From: Comamonas sp.
GTDB lineage: Bacteria; Pseudomonadota; Gammaproteobacteria; Burkholderiales; Burkholderiaceae_C
DNA length: 64,000 nucleotides
Reading direction: 5' to 3'
Assembly (NCBI GenBank): GCA_031277805.1
Contig: JAITLR010000009.1
Coordinates: 620,001-684,000, forward strand
Shown here: piece by piece, positions 33,984 to 42,610 of the stretch
How positions within the stretch are numbered: the first letter of the stretch is position 1
Layout: each line of letters begins with the position of its first letter
Program-made: the position numbers and the translations under genes
Notes under the pieces: generated by a model
The model's input: only the letters and a program-made list of their open reading frames with translations
What the model was told of the DNA's origin: nothing
Database searches by the model: none

Positions 33984-35768
33984 ATGATCCGGATCGCAGA
34001 ACTCAAACTTCCCCTCTCGCAGGTTGAATACCACCCCGAGAACCACACCGAATTCCACCCCACGGAAAAGCTCACGCAACTGGCGGCAGAGCGCCTGGGG
34101 GTCCCAGCGCAGGCCATTGCCAGCCTGCAGGTCTACAAACGCAGCTTCGATGCCCGCAAGGCCGAATTGCTGGCTGTCTATATCGCCGACATTACGCTGG
34201 CCAATGAAAGCCAGGAAGCCGCGCTGCTGCAACGCTTTGTCAATGACTCCCATGTCAACCCCACGCCCGATCAGCGCTGGACGCCCATAGGCCAGGCCCC
34301 CGCCGATCTGACCGATCGTCCCGTGGTCGTGGGCTTTGGCCCCTGCGGCATGTTCGCCGCCCTGGTTCTGGCCCAGATGGGCTTCAAGCCCATCGTGCTG
34401 GAACGCGGCAAGACCGTGCGCGAGCGCACCAAGGACACCTGGCGCCTGTGGCGCAAGCGCGAGCTGACGCCCGAGTCCAATGTGCAGTACGGTGAAGGCG
34501 GCGCCGGCACCTTCTCCGACGGCAAGCTCTACAGTCAGATCAAGGATCCGCGCCACCTGGGCCGCAAGGTGCTGAACGAGTTTGTGACCTATGGCGCGCC
34601 ACCCGAGATTCTCTACGCGGCCCACCCCCATATCGGCACCTTCAAGCTGGTCAAGCTGGTCGAGGGCATGCGCGAGGAAATCCGGCGCCTGGGCGGCGAA
34701 ATCCGCTTTGAGCACCGCGTGACCGATGTGCAGATTGAGGATGTGGATGGACAGCGCCAGCTGATCGGTCTGCAAGTTCTGAATCAGGCCAGCGGCGAAA
34801 GCTATCAGCTGTCCACCCATCACGCCGTGATGGCCCTGGGCCACAGCTCTCGCGACACGTTCGTGGCGTTCTACGAGCGCGGCGTGGCGATGGAAGCCAA
34901 GCCTTTTTCCGTGGGCTTCCGTATCGAGCATCCGCAAAGCGTGATCGACCGCGCCCGCTGGGGCAAGGATGCCGGCCACCCGCTGCTGGGCGCTGCCGAC
35001 TACAAGCTGGTGCACCATGCCAAAAACGGCCGTGCGGTCTACAGCTTCTGCATGTGCCCCGGTGGCACCGTGGTGGCCGCCACCAGCGAGCCCGAACGCG
35101 TGGTGACCAACGGCATGAGCCAGTACTCGCGCGCCGAGCGCAATGCCAACGCGGGCATGGTCTGCGCCATCGATCCCACCGACTATCCGCGCGACGCCAA
35201 GAGCTTTGCCTGGGCCTTTGACGGCAAGACCTACGGCGTCGAAGAACTGCCCGAAGGCGCGCTGCACCCTCTGTCGGGCATCGTGCTGCAGCGCCAGCTC
35301 GAGACCAAGGCCTATCTGCTGGGCGGACGCAACTACAACGCGCCGGGCCAGCTGGTGGGTGACTTCATCGAGGGCAGGGAGTCCGCCGCGCTGGGCGAGG
35401 TACAGCCCTCGTACAAGCCCGGCATCACGCTGGTCAATCTGCACCACGCACTGCCCACCTATGCCATCGAGGCCATGCGCGAGGCGCTGCCGGCCTTTGG
35501 CAAGAAAATCCGCGGCTACGACATGAAGGATGCCGTGCTGACCGGTGTGGAAACCCGCACTTCCTCGCCCGTCAAGATCGGCCGTGGCGCGGACTTCCAG
35601 AGCGACAACACGCGCGGCCTCTATCCCGCAGGCGAAGGCGCCAGCTACGCGGGCGGCATTCTGTCGGCCGGCGTGGACGGTATCAAGGTCGGCGAAGCCG
35701 TGGCCTGCGCCATTCTGGGCGTGGCCGTGCCGTCTTCAGGCTCGCGCGGCTCGGGTGGCGCCCTGTAA
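33984..35768 (+). CDS. FAD-dependent NAD(P)-type dehydrogenase, COG2509-like
   Basis: A 594-residue flavoprotein. After ~100 residues of an N-terminal alpha/beta domain, the Rossmann dinucleotide motif appears as VVVGFGPCGMFAALVLAQMG with the acidic strand end PIVLERG. Then comes the conserved block NVQYGEGGAGTFSDGKLYSQIKD; its GEGGAGTFSDGKL core is the hallmark of this uncharacterised family. Further down are ALGHSSRDT and a C-terminal FAD segment GLYPAGEGASYAGGILSAG. No membrane segment or signal peptide is seen. The gene stands alone between the sbcC hairpin and an outer-membrane protein gene. The reaction is unknown, though a redox role with bound FAD is secure. Confidence 0.9.
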   Translation: MIRIAELKLPLSQVEYHPENHTEFHPTEKLTQLAAERLGVPAQAIASLQVYKRSFDARKAELLAVYIADITLANESQEAALLQRFVNDSHVNPTPDQRWTPIGQAPADLTDRPVVVGFGPCGMFAALVLAQMGFKPIVLERGKTVRERTKDTWRLWRKRELTPESNVQYGEGGAGTFSDGKLYSQIKDPRHLGRKVLNEFVTYGAPPEILYAAHPHIGTFKLVKLVEGMREEIRRLGGEIRFEHRVTDVQIEDVDGQRQLIGLQVLNQASGESYQLSTHHAVMALGHSSRDTFVAFYERGVAMEAKPFSVGFRIEHPQSVIDRARWGKDAGHPLLGAADYKLVHHAKNGRAVYSFCMCPGGTVVAATSEPERVVTNGMSQYSRAERNANAGMVCAIDPTDYPRDAKSFAWAFDGKTYGVEELPEGALHPLSGIVLQRQLETKAYLLGGRNYNAPGQLVGDFIEGRESAALGEVQPSYKPGITLVNLHHALPTYAIEAMREALPAFGKKIRGYDMKDAVLTGVETRTSSPVKIGRGADFQSDNTRGLYPAGEGASYAGGILSAGVDGIKVGEAVACAILGVAVPSSGSRGSGGAL

Positions 35769-35941
35769 TCCGGGTCACCGTCTGCGGCGGCCATCATTCC
35801 CAGGCGCTTGCCTTCGCCAACCAGCAGAGACAAAGGCCCGGGACTGTTGCTTTTTTGAAGATATAGGGCTCTGGCTGACAGGCAAAAATCCGGGGCGTGG
35901 ATAGGCTGGGGGCTTTATCGCACCATACGCCCAGCGCCACC

Positions 35942-36511
35942 ATGAAAGCCCTGCGCCCCACTTCCATCCTTGCTTCTGCGTTGGCCCTGGCTGGCCTCGG
36001 CCTCGCCGGCAGCGCCAATGCCCAGACTGCAGAGCCCGCAGCTGCCTCAGAAGCAGCTGTCAAGCCTTCTGCCCTGTCCGGCTGGATGTTCGGCTACGCC
36101 CCGTTCGACTGGCATTTCTCCGATGCAAAAAAGGAGAACGCATGGGAGCCCGATGAGCAAAAGCATGCCTATGTCTGGCTGATCCAGGCCGAAAAAGAGC
36201 TGGACGAGCGCCATGTCGCGGGCTTTGCCTATTTCAAGAATTCATTCGGTCAGCCCAGCCAGTACGCTTACTACGGATGGCGCTTCAGGCCTTTCGACAG
36301 CATGCCCGGTCTGTTTTTCAAGGTCACGGGCGGCGTCATCCACGGCTACAAATTCCCGTACAACAAGAAGATTCCGTTCAATAACAAACATGGCTGGGGC
36401 CTGACCGCCATCCCTGCCGTGGGTTATGACTTCAACAAGAACTGGGGCGGCCAGATCAATGTGCTGGGCAACGCGGGCGTGATGTTCCAGCTCAACTACA
36501 CGGTGCGCTGA
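35942..36511 (+). CDS. Outer-membrane beta-barrel protein, PagP-like by appearance
   Basis: A 189-residue exported protein. The signal peptide is residues 1-27 (ILASALALAGLGLAGSANAQ). The mature part starts with a Pro/Ala-rich stretch and then alternates aromatic strands: MFGYAPFDWHFSD, VWLIQAEKEL, HVAGFAYFKNSFGQPSQYAYYGWRF, LFFKVTGGVIHGY, GLTAIPAVGYDFNK and NVLGNAGVMFQLNY, ending in an aromatic-rich last strand. This fits a small eight-stranded barrel. The NSFGQPSQYAYYGW part and the size recall PagP-type lipid A acyltransferases, but I cannot place the PagP catalytic residues with confidence. The start ATG at 35942 gives a proper signal peptide. Confidence 0.65.
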   Translation: MKALRPTSILASALALAGLGLAGSANAQTAEPAAASEAAVKPSALSGWMFGYAPFDWHFSDAKKENAWEPDEQKHAYVWLIQAEKELDERHVAGFAYFKNSFGQPSQYAYYGWRFRPFDSMPGLFFKVTGGVIHGYKFPYNKKIPFNNKHGWGLTAIPAVGYDFNKNWGGQINVLGNAGVMFQLNYTVR

Positions 36512-36523
36512 CGCAGCGCGGCT

Positions 36524-37321
36524 TCAGGACTTGCCACGCAGGCTCGTGTAATCGGGCCCCCTCTTTTCCAGGAATGCAGCAATACCTTCGCGGGACTCTT
36601 CGCTGCCCTGGGCCTCCACCATGTACTCGGCCTCCTGCTCCAGTTGCTGCTGCAGCGACTGGTGCTGGGCCGAATGGCATAGCGTCTTGATACGTGCCAT
36701 GGCCTGCTCGGGACCTGTGGATATGTTCCGGGCCAGCTCCAGAGCAGCAGGCAGCGCGCCGCCGGGCTCGGTCAAGCGATTGATGCATCCCAGCTGATGC
36801 ATGCGCTCGCCACTGACTCTTTCTCCGGTCAGGCACAACTCGGTCAAAACCTGGCGCGACACGAATTCGGACAGAAAAGAAGTCGCTCCGCCATCGGGCG
36901 TCAGCCCTACCTTGACATAGGCTACCGAAAACACGGCATTGCGCGCTGCAACCAGCATGTCGCAGGCCATGGCCAGGGACAGCCCTGCGCCTGCCGCCGC
37001 GCCCTCCACCGCAGCAATCACGGGCTTGGGGCAGTCGCGAATGGCACGGATGAAGTGGTTGAGGTCTTCCAAGCGTTCGCGCCGCTGAGAAACGGACAGC
37101 TCGCGGCGCGTGGCCAGTTGGCGCAGATCGCCGCCTGCGCAAAAATGCCCGCCCTCGCCGGTGAGGATGACCGCAGCGACAGAGGTATCGACCGCCGCAT
37201 CACGCAGCCCGTCCATGACCGCGTGGTAATACTCGGGTGACAGCGCATTGCGCGCGGCCTGATTGTTGTTGGAAAGAACGAGAACTGCGCCGTCGCGGCG
37301 GCTGATGAGTGCAGGATTCAC
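36524..37321 (-). CDS. Crotonase-family enoyl-CoA hydratase/isomerase
   Basis: A 265-residue crotonase-fold enzyme. The oxyanion-hole segments are HFCAGGDLRQLATRR and EGAAAGAGLSLAMACDMLVAA, followed by SVAYVKVGLTPDGGATSFLSEFV, in which D takes the place of the second catalytic Glu as in some PaaG/oxepin-CoA-hydrolase-like members. The C-terminus carries the trimerisation helix region (EAEYMVEAQGSEESREGIAAFLEKR). A GTG at 37321 is selected as start: AGGAGG lies 7 nt upstream, the best ribosome site in the area. It is convergent with the barrel gene (12-bp gap). It is separate from the 12.8-kb crotonase and no pathway partners adjoin it. Confidence 0.87.
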   Translation of the reverse strand: MNPALISRRDGAVLVLSNNNQAARNALSPEYYHAVMDGLRDAAVDTSVAAVILTGEGGHFCAGGDLRQLATRRELSVSQRRERLEDLNHFIRAIRDCPKPVIAAVEGAAAGAGLSLAMACDMLVAARNAVFSVAYVKVGLTPDGGATSFLSEFVSRQVLTELCLTGERVSGERMHQLGCINRLTEPGGALPAALELARNISTGPEQAMARIKTLCHSAQHQSLQQQLEQEAEYMVEAQGSEESREGIAAFLEKRGPDYTSLRGKS

Positions 37322-37429
37322 GGCAAACCTCCTGCAGACAATGTAGCGGCCCACCCGCGCTGCGCATAGCGGGGCAGGCCTTGATCGCTGTCACATGGGC
37401 ATCAGCCGGAGACTGACCGGGCCGTCAGA

Positions 37430-37807
37430 TCAGCGGCGCGGACCCCAATGCCCGCCACCACCATGCCAGCCGCGTGGCCCGTGGTTCCAACCACCGGAGT
37501 ACCAGCCGTAGCCCGGACGTGGCGGCATGGCCCAGCGGCCGGGGCGCCAGTTGTAGCGCCCACCACCCCAGCCCCAGGAGCCGCCGATCCAGACATAGGC
37601 CGGCGAAGGTGCCACGGGAATGATTTCGGTCTGCAGCGGTGGGGGGGCCATGGGTGCATAGACATCGCCCGCGATCACCTCCCCGCCATAGGCAGGATAG
37701 GAGGGATAGGCCGGAGCCACAACGCAGCCAGAAAGCAAGGCAGCTGCTCCCCCCAGCACCAGGGCGGGCAGCAGTCGACGAGATACGGTTTGAGAAAGCA
37801 TGGGCAT
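37430..37807 (-). CDS. YXWGXW-repeat lipoprotein
   Basis: A 125-residue predicted lipoprotein. The signal peptide ends at a lipobox (ALLSGC, Cys about residue 28). The mature part is rich in Pro, Tyr, Trp and Gly with repeated aromatic modules: YVWIGGSWGWGGGRYNWRPGRW and GYGWYSGGWNHGPRGWHGGG, matching the YXWGXW repeat family. The end is Gly/His/Arg-rich. AGGAG sits 5 nt before the chosen ATG (37807); a second ATG follows two codons later. The role is unknown, probably cell-envelope associated. It follows htpX on the same strand but is separated by a terminator-like hairpin. Confidence 0.83.
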   Translation of the reverse strand: MPMLSQTVSRRLLPALVLGGAAALLSGCVVAPAYPSYPAYGGEVIAGDVYAPMAPPPLQTEIIPVAPSPAYVWIGGSWGWGGGRYNWRPGRWAMPPRPGYGWYSGGWNHGPRGWHGGGGHWGPRR

Positions 37808-37837
37808 CACAGCTCCTGAAGTCTTGCTTCTACAACG

Positions 37838-37869
37838 CAAAAGCCCCTGCCGGTTGTTGACAGGGGCTT
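37838..37869 (-). terminator. Terminator downstream of htpX
   Basis: Read on the minus strand: 9-bp stem AAGCCCCTG/CAGGGGCTT with an 11-nt loop, then TTG, so only a short T-run (CTTTT) results. It lies 48 bp past the htpX stop and just upstream of the YXWGXW gene. Confidence 0.7.
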
Positions 37870-37917
37870 GTGAAGCACGGGTAAAGACAGGCTACTGCCG
37901 TTTACACATTCAAACCA

Positions 37918-38790
37918 TCAGCGGGCGTTCTGCAGAGCAGCGATGCGCTCTTCGATAGGGGGATGGGTCGAGAACAGCTTGCCAATACCACCGGTAATAC
38001 CCATGGCAGCCACGCTCTTTGGTAGCTCGCCGGGATGCATGCCACCCAGGCGGGCCAAGGCATGCTGCATGGGCAGGCTGTTGCCCATCAGCTGGGCGGC
38101 ACCTGCGTCGGCACGGAATTCGCGCTGGCGCGAGAACCAGGCCACGATCATGGCAGCCACAACGCCCAGCAGCACGTCGAGCACCAGGGTGGTGATCATG
38201 TAGCCGATACCGGGGCCCGAGCTGTTTTCGTCGTTACGGCGCAAGAAGCTGTCCACGGCATAGCCAATGACACGCGACAGGAACACCACAAAGGTGTTCA
38301 TCACACCCTGGATCAGCGTCATGGTCACCATATCGCCATTGGCGATGTGGGCCACTTCGTGGCCGATCACGGCAGCGACTTCCTCACGGGTCATGCCTTC
38401 GAGCAGGCCGGTGGATACGGCCACCAGAGCCGAGTTCTTGAAAGCGCCAGTCGCAAAAGCATTGGGCTCGCCTTCGTAGATCCCGACTTCGGGCATACCG
38501 ATGCCGGCTTTCTCGGCAAAGCCGCGCACGGTGTTGACGATCCAGGCCTCATCGGCATTGCGTGGCTCGTTGATGACCTGCACGCCCGATGTCCACTTGG
38601 CCATGGGCTTGGAGATCAGAAGCGAGATGATGGCGCCGCCAAAGCCCATGATGAAGGCAAAGCCCAGCAGCGCGCCCAGGTTCAGGCCGTTGGCGGTGAG
38701 ATAGCGGTTGACGCCCAGCAAGCTGGCGACGATGCCCAATACCGCCACCACGGCGATATTGGTCAGAAGAAATAAGGCAATACGTTTCAT
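37918..38790 (-). CDS. htpX: Membrane zinc metalloprotease HtpX
   Basis: An M48-family membrane protease involved in quality control of envelope proteins. The 290-residue sequence has two N-terminal membrane helices ([21 protein letters not shown] and [21 protein letters not shown]), the zinc motif [13 protein letters not shown], two further hydrophobic segments ([14 protein letters not shown] and [20 protein letters not shown]), and the third metal ligand region [17 protein letters not shown]. It ends with the family-typical [16 protein letters not shown]. The ATG at 38790 opens [11 protein letters not shown] as in known HtpX. In other bacteria it is induced by envelope stress; no site is recognised here. 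Confidence 0.97.
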   Translation of the reverse strand: MKRIALFLLTNIAVVAVLGIVASLLGVNRYLTANGLNLGALLGFAFIMGFGGAIISLLISKPMAKWTSGVQVINEPRNADEAWIVNTVRGFAEKAGIGMPEVGIYEGEPNAFATGAFKNSALVAVSTGLLEGMTREEVAAVIGHEVAHIANGDMVTMTLIQGVMNTFVVFLSRVIGYAVDSFLRRNDENSSGPGIGYMITTLVLDVLLGVVAAMIVAWFSRQREFRADAGAAQLMGNSLPMQHALARLGGMHPGELPKSVAAMGITGGIGKLFSTHPPIEERIAALQNAR

Positions 38791-38859
38791 CGAGGGTGTA
38801 CTCCACAAGGGGGACAAAATGACCAAGACCCTGATACACCGCCTGTGCTTGGCGAATGC

Positions 38860-39705
38860 TTAGCCAGCCAGCTCTCTTTCTGGCCGTACCCGTTGTTGTG
38901 TTGCTTGTGTGGTACGTGGGGCTCGGAAAACGAGAGAGTCATCATAGAAGGAAAAGTTCTGGTTTTCATGGCACCAGCCCGGGATTCCTAAGATGGGAAT
39001 AGGTAGATAGGGCTTATCGGCCAGATTGCAAGTGCCGCTGGCAATCTGCGCACTCAGCCATGCATCGGCTTCGGCCGCCACCATGGCCTGCCAGCCCTCT
39101 TGCACAGGCACGCAGATCACATGGGCCGTGATGGGTTTTCGCGGCTGCACCAGCTTCTCCAATAGTGCGTGGCCTATGGGCAAAAGCCTCGCTTGCGCCC
39201 ACAGCGCCCGGTGCGTGACAAACAAATCCTGCCACCGCCTTTGCCGCAGCGCATCGCACAAGGCATCGGGAGCCAGCAGCAAGCCGCCGTTTTCATCGAG
39301 CACCGTGATCGCATCGCGCAATCTGCCGCGCTGCGCCCCCACACCCTGGCGCGTAATTTCTGCGGCTTGCAGCCGGTTGAGCTGCTGCTTGAGCAGCGGC
39401 CAGTGCAGCCAGATCAGACCATTGAAGAAGTCGTGCAGATTGTCACGGGTGGGAATGCAGCACTGGGCATGGATAAATGCCTCATACGCCAACCCTGCGG
39501 GTAGTTGCTGCTGATCGACGAACTGCCAGCCTGGCAGCAGCTCGTGCTCGCAAGCCACTTGCTGCAACGCCTGAGCCACCGTGGCGCCACGCAGCACATG
39601 CGCATGCGCAGACCGGCCCAGCACCCGCAGTGGCACCAGCCACGGAGCCTGCCAGTCGATATTCCAATCTGCCGCCCAGAGTGCGGACTGCTGCTCTGCC
39701 ATCAT
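38860..39705 (-). CDS. DUF3025 family protein
   Basis: A 281-residue protein of the DUF3025 family. Typical marks are FVDQQQLPAGLAYEAFIHAQCCIPTRDNLHDFFNGLIWLHWP, in which YE-FI and PTRDNLHD-FN form the most conserved core, and a later ITVLDENG segment. It has no signal peptide or membrane helix. No function is known to me. Its ATG overlaps the stop of the upstream NYN-domain gene (ATGATGA-type, 4 bp), so the two are translationally coupled. A second ATG follows immediately and could be the true start. Confidence 0.88.
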   Translation of the reverse strand: MMAEQQSALWAADWNIDWQAPWLVPLRVLGRSAHAHVLRGATVAQALQQVACEHELLPGWQFVDQQQLPAGLAYEAFIHAQCCIPTRDNLHDFFNGLIWLHWPLLKQQLNRLQAAEITRQGVGAQRGRLRDAITVLDENGGLLLAPDALCDALRQRRWQDLFVTHRALWAQARLLPIGHALLEKLVQPRKPITAHVICVPVQEGWQAMVAAEADAWLSAQIASGTCNLADKPYLPIPILGIPGWCHENQNFSFYDDSLVFRAPRTTQATQQRVRPERELAG

Positions 39706-40580
39706 CGCTGCTCGGCCCCGTTCTGCGCGGCCCGCTTGTCCCGCACCGCCACGCGGGGCGTCCCTTCGTCGCGCAGCTCAAAGGCCTGAGTGGCGGCCAT
39801 GAGCTTGGTCAGCGAGGCGTAACCATAGTTACGCGCGTCAAAAGACAGCTTGTTGCCGATATGTGTACCCACTGCGGCCACGCGCGCCCACCCCGCTTCG
39901 TCCTGAGTGGCCTTGACGGCATCGCGCAGCATGGCGATGAGCTGCCTGTCCTGGCGCAACAGATGGGAAGGCACACGCAAGCTGGCGCAAGCAGGCACAG
40001 CCATATGGCTGCCCGAGGCCACGGCCACACCTGCAGGCTCGGCCTCGACAGGTTTGGGCGCGGCGGCCGAGGCTCGCGCCAGCGCTTCGGCTTCCTGCGA
40101 CTCCTTGCGCTCGCTGCGGCTGGTGATGCCGTCGCCCAACTCCAGCAGGGCATCGAAATACAGAAAACGCGAGCAGGCGTTGACGAAAGCCCTGGGCGTC
40201 TGCTCCGCACCGAATCCATAGACGGCAGCACCCTTGGCGCGCAAATGCATGACCAGCGGGGTGAAGTCGGCGTCCGACGAGACGATGCCAAAGGCATCGG
40301 GCTTTTCGGTATAGAGCAGCTCCATGGCATCCACCGTCATGGCCATATCGGTGGCATTCTTGCCCTTGGAGTAATCGAACTGCTGCATGGGACGCACCGC
40401 GTATTCCAGCAGCTTGCTTTGCCAGCCATGCAGCCCAGGCTTGGTCCAGTTGCCATAGGCGCGGCGGATATTGATGACACCAAAGGTGGACAGCTCGGTC
40501 AGGATCTCATCAATCATTTCTGCGGGCGCGTTGTCCGCATCAATCAGCAAGGCTATACGGGGCTGGGCATCGGTGGGCAT
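39702..40580 (-). CDS. NYN-domain ribonuclease-like protein with OST-HTH/LOTUS domain
   Basis: A 292-residue protein. The NYN (PIN-like) nuclease domain occupies about 1-150, with the acidic residues of the fold visible in ALLIDADNAPAEM, ATDMAMTVDAMELLY and GIVSSDADFTPLVMHLR. An Ala/Glu-rich linker follows, and then a C-terminal OST-HTH/LOTUS-type domain at about 210-280 (RQLIAMLRDAVKATQDEAGWARVAAVG...FDARNYGYASLTKLM). This combination suggests RNA binding plus cleavage. AGGAGA precedes the ATG. It is coupled to a DUF3025 gene. Targets are unknown. Confidence 0.88.
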   Translation of the reverse strand: MPTDAQPRIALLIDADNAPAEMIDEILTELSTFGVINIRRAYGNWTKPGLHGWQSKLLEYAVRPMQQFDYSKGKNATDMAMTVDAMELLYTEKPDAFGIVSSDADFTPLVMHLRAKGAAVYGFGAEQTPRAFVNACSRFLYFDALLELGDGITSRSERKESQEAEALARASAAAPKPVEAEPAGVAVASGSHMAVPACASLRVPSHLLRQDRQLIAMLRDAVKATQDEAGWARVAAVGTHIGNKLSFDARNYGYASLTKLMAATQAFELRDEGTPRVAVRDKRAAQNGAEQR

Positions 40581-40722
40581 GCAGTCTCCTGGTGATTGGA
40601 GCCCTGGAGAGCAAATTCTTCAGGGCATTCATTCTGGAGATCGTAAACAGATTCCCAAGCGAGTATCTCCAAACCACCCCGCAGCGATTGTCCCCGTCAG
40701 GGACTCACATGCCCCGGGCCGC

Positions 40723-41082
40723 TTATTTGGACCGGCCCTGTGCAGCGCCTTGCTCGCTTCTTTTCTTCATGTCTGCGCAAGCGCTTTGCTGCTGTGAAGC
40801 TGGCATGGTGGCCCACTTGCTGCGAAAGTCCGCCCCGGCTTCGTCATAGGCCTTGTCGAAGCTCTTGGCATCCACTCCTTGTGCCAGCATGGCCTGACGC
40901 TGCCGGGTCTTGCTCGCCTCGGCGTCACCGGCCGACAAATGACCGCAAGCCTTGCCCATTTCCGTCAACGTCGCGGCCATGGTCAGCAGCTTGCCCTTGG
41001 TTTCGTCCATCGGTGCCGCGCTGACCCCCGCGGTCAACACGCTGATCAATGCAATGGCTGCCCCGATTTTTCGTACCGTCAT
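40723..41082 (-). CDS. Secreted protein of unknown function
   Basis: A 119-residue protein with a clear signal peptide (KIGAAIALISVLTAGVSAAP, cleavage near 22). The mature part is helical and charged and contains two cysteines (KACGHLSAGD and QSACADMKKR), which could form one disulfide. The start ATG at 41082 has AGGAGG 8 nt upstream; longer in-frame starts run through a pyrimidine-rich leader and are rejected. I recognise no family. The spaced cysteines, short helices and export suggest a small periplasmic helical protein. It is flanked by the NYN gene downstream and a 320-bp non-coding region upstream. Confidence 0.78.
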   Translation of the reverse strand: MTVRKIGAAIALISVLTAGVSAAPMDETKGKLLTMAATLTEMGKACGHLSAGDAEASKTRQRQAMLAQGVDAKSFDKAYDEAGADFRSKWATMPASQQQSACADMKKRSEQGAAQGRSK

Positions 41083-41402
41083 CACTCTTGCCTCCTTGGC
41101 TCTTGCGTTGAAAAAGCTGGAATCTGCGTGTGCCCGCACTTCCAGCGCCTGGCCGCCGCTTGAATCCATCGCTGGGCCAGTAATGCCCGAAATCTTAGGA
41201 AGAAAGAGCGCCATCTCCATGCGCCCCTTACCCCTGCATACAAATAGCCCACTCTGGTGGGGCCTGCCACATCGCTCCCCTTCGGCCCGGAACAAGAAGT
41301 CTGCCCAGAAAAAAGAAAGAGCTGCCAACGCAGCTCCTTTCTTGCTTTCAAGCACAAAGCATCCGCAAATCAAGCAAACACCATCGCAAGCAGCTCTCTT
41401 TT
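41083..41402. other. 320-bp intergenic region
   Basis: No protein-like frame is seen. It contains the pyrC terminator hairpin (41309-41345), a second AGCAGCTCTCTTTTTT stretch next to the pyrC stop codon, and presumably the promoter for the secreted protein gene. Confidence 0.6.
41309..41345 (-). terminator. Terminator downstream of pyrC
   Basis: Stem GAGCTGC/GCAGCTC with a 4-nt loop, extended by AAGAAA/TTTCTT after a one-base bulge. On the minus strand it is followed by CTTTCTTTTTT. It lies 58 bp past the pyrC stop. A further CGCAAGCAGCTCTC copy at about 41385-41398 could compete for pairing. Confidence 0.8.
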
Positions 41403-42440
41403 TTAATCCTGCATCTTCCAGGGCAGAACTTCGCCAAAGCGCAGCGGCTTGAGCTGGGCACCTTCGCCGTATTCGAAGCTCACGGGCGGAGTCCAGCTTT
41501 CCTTGACCAGGGTGATGGTGTCGGTGTTGCGAGGCAGACCGTAGAAGTCGGCTCCGTTGAAGGAGGCAAAGCCTTCGAGCTTGTCCAGTGCGCCAGCGCC
41601 GTCAAACACTTCGGCATACATCTCGATGGCGGCATGGGCGCTGTAGCAGCCGGCGCAACCGGTCGCGGCTTCCTTCAGATGCGCAGCATGAGGCGCGCTG
41701 TCGGTACCCAGGAAAAACTTCTTGCTGCCGCTGGTGGCCGCTTGCACCAGGGCCAGGCGGTGGGTTTCGCGCTTGAGCACGGGCAGGCAATAGAAGTGCG
41801 GGCGCACGCCACCCAGGAAGATGGCATTGCGGTTGAACAGCAAATGCTGGGGGGTGATGGTGGCCGCCAGGAAATCATCGGCTGCGGCCACGTAATCGGC
41901 GGCTTCCTTGGTCGTCACATGTTCCATGACGATCTTGAGCTCGGGAAAATCGCGGCGCAGCGGCTTGAGCTGCTGTTCGATGAACACGGCTTCACGGTCG
42001 AACAGGTCGATGCTCTGGTCGGTCACTTCACCATGCACCAGCAACACCAGACCTTCGCGCTGCATGGCTTCCAGCGTGGGGTAGATCTTGCGCAGATCGG
42101 TCACCCCGTGGTCGCTGTTGGTGGTAGCGCCGGCAGGATAGAGCTTGCAGGCCACCACGCCAGCCGCCTTGGCACGCACGATTTCCTCGGGAGTCAGGTT
42201 ATCCGTCAGATACAGCGTCATCAGAGGCTGGAACCGGCTGTCTGCAGGCACGGCAGACAGAATGCGCTCGCGATAGGCGATGGCCATCTCGGCCGTCGTC
42301 ACTGGCGGCTTCAGATTGGGCATGATGATGGCGCGGCCCATCTGGCGGGCGGTATGAGGCACCACGCAGTGCATGGCATCGCCATCGCGCACATGCAGGT
42401 GCCAGTCATCGGGACGGGTGATCGTGAGGGTCTGAGTCAT
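41403..42440 (-). CDS. pyrC: Dihydroorotase
   Basis: The pyrimidine-pathway enzyme closing carbamoyl-aspartate to dihydroorotate, class II (PyrC, E. coli type). The 345-residue protein shows the metal ligands [12 protein letters not shown] near 9-20, the carboxylated-lysine segment [32 protein letters not shown] and the final [10 protein letters not shown] with the metal-binding Asp. The ATG at 42440 begins [10 protein letters not shown] as in family members. It is a single-gene unit with its own terminator, divergent from the ornithine cyclodeaminase gene. No residue is missing. Confidence 0.97.
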   Translation of the reverse strand: MTQTLTITRPDDWHLHVRDGDAMHCVVPHTARQMGRAIIMPNLKPPVTTAEMAIAYRERILSAVPADSRFQPLMTLYLTDNLTPEEIVRAKAAGVVACKLYPAGATTNSDHGVTDLRKIYPTLEAMQREGLVLLVHGEVTDQSIDLFDREAVFIEQQLKPLRRDFPELKIVMEHVTTKEAADYVAAADDFLAATITPQHLLFNRNAIFLGGVRPHFYCLPVLKRETHRLALVQAATSGSKKFFLGTDSAPHAAHLKEAATGCAGCYSAHAAIEMYAEVFDGAGALDKLEGFASFNGADFYGLPRNTDTITLVKESWTPPVSFEYGEGAQLKPLRFGEVLPWKMQD

Positions 42441-42610
42441 GGCCGATATTCTCCCATCATCCCTGAATGCCACGGCCACGCCCTGCCATCGGGCTGCGCG
42501 AGGACAGCGGCAGCCATTGTGCACCGCACATGGTGCACAGGCCTACCGCGCTTTCCTGCCCTGGCCTCCGGGCAGGAATTGCTGAAGAATGGGGCCAAGG
42601 AGGATGTCCT

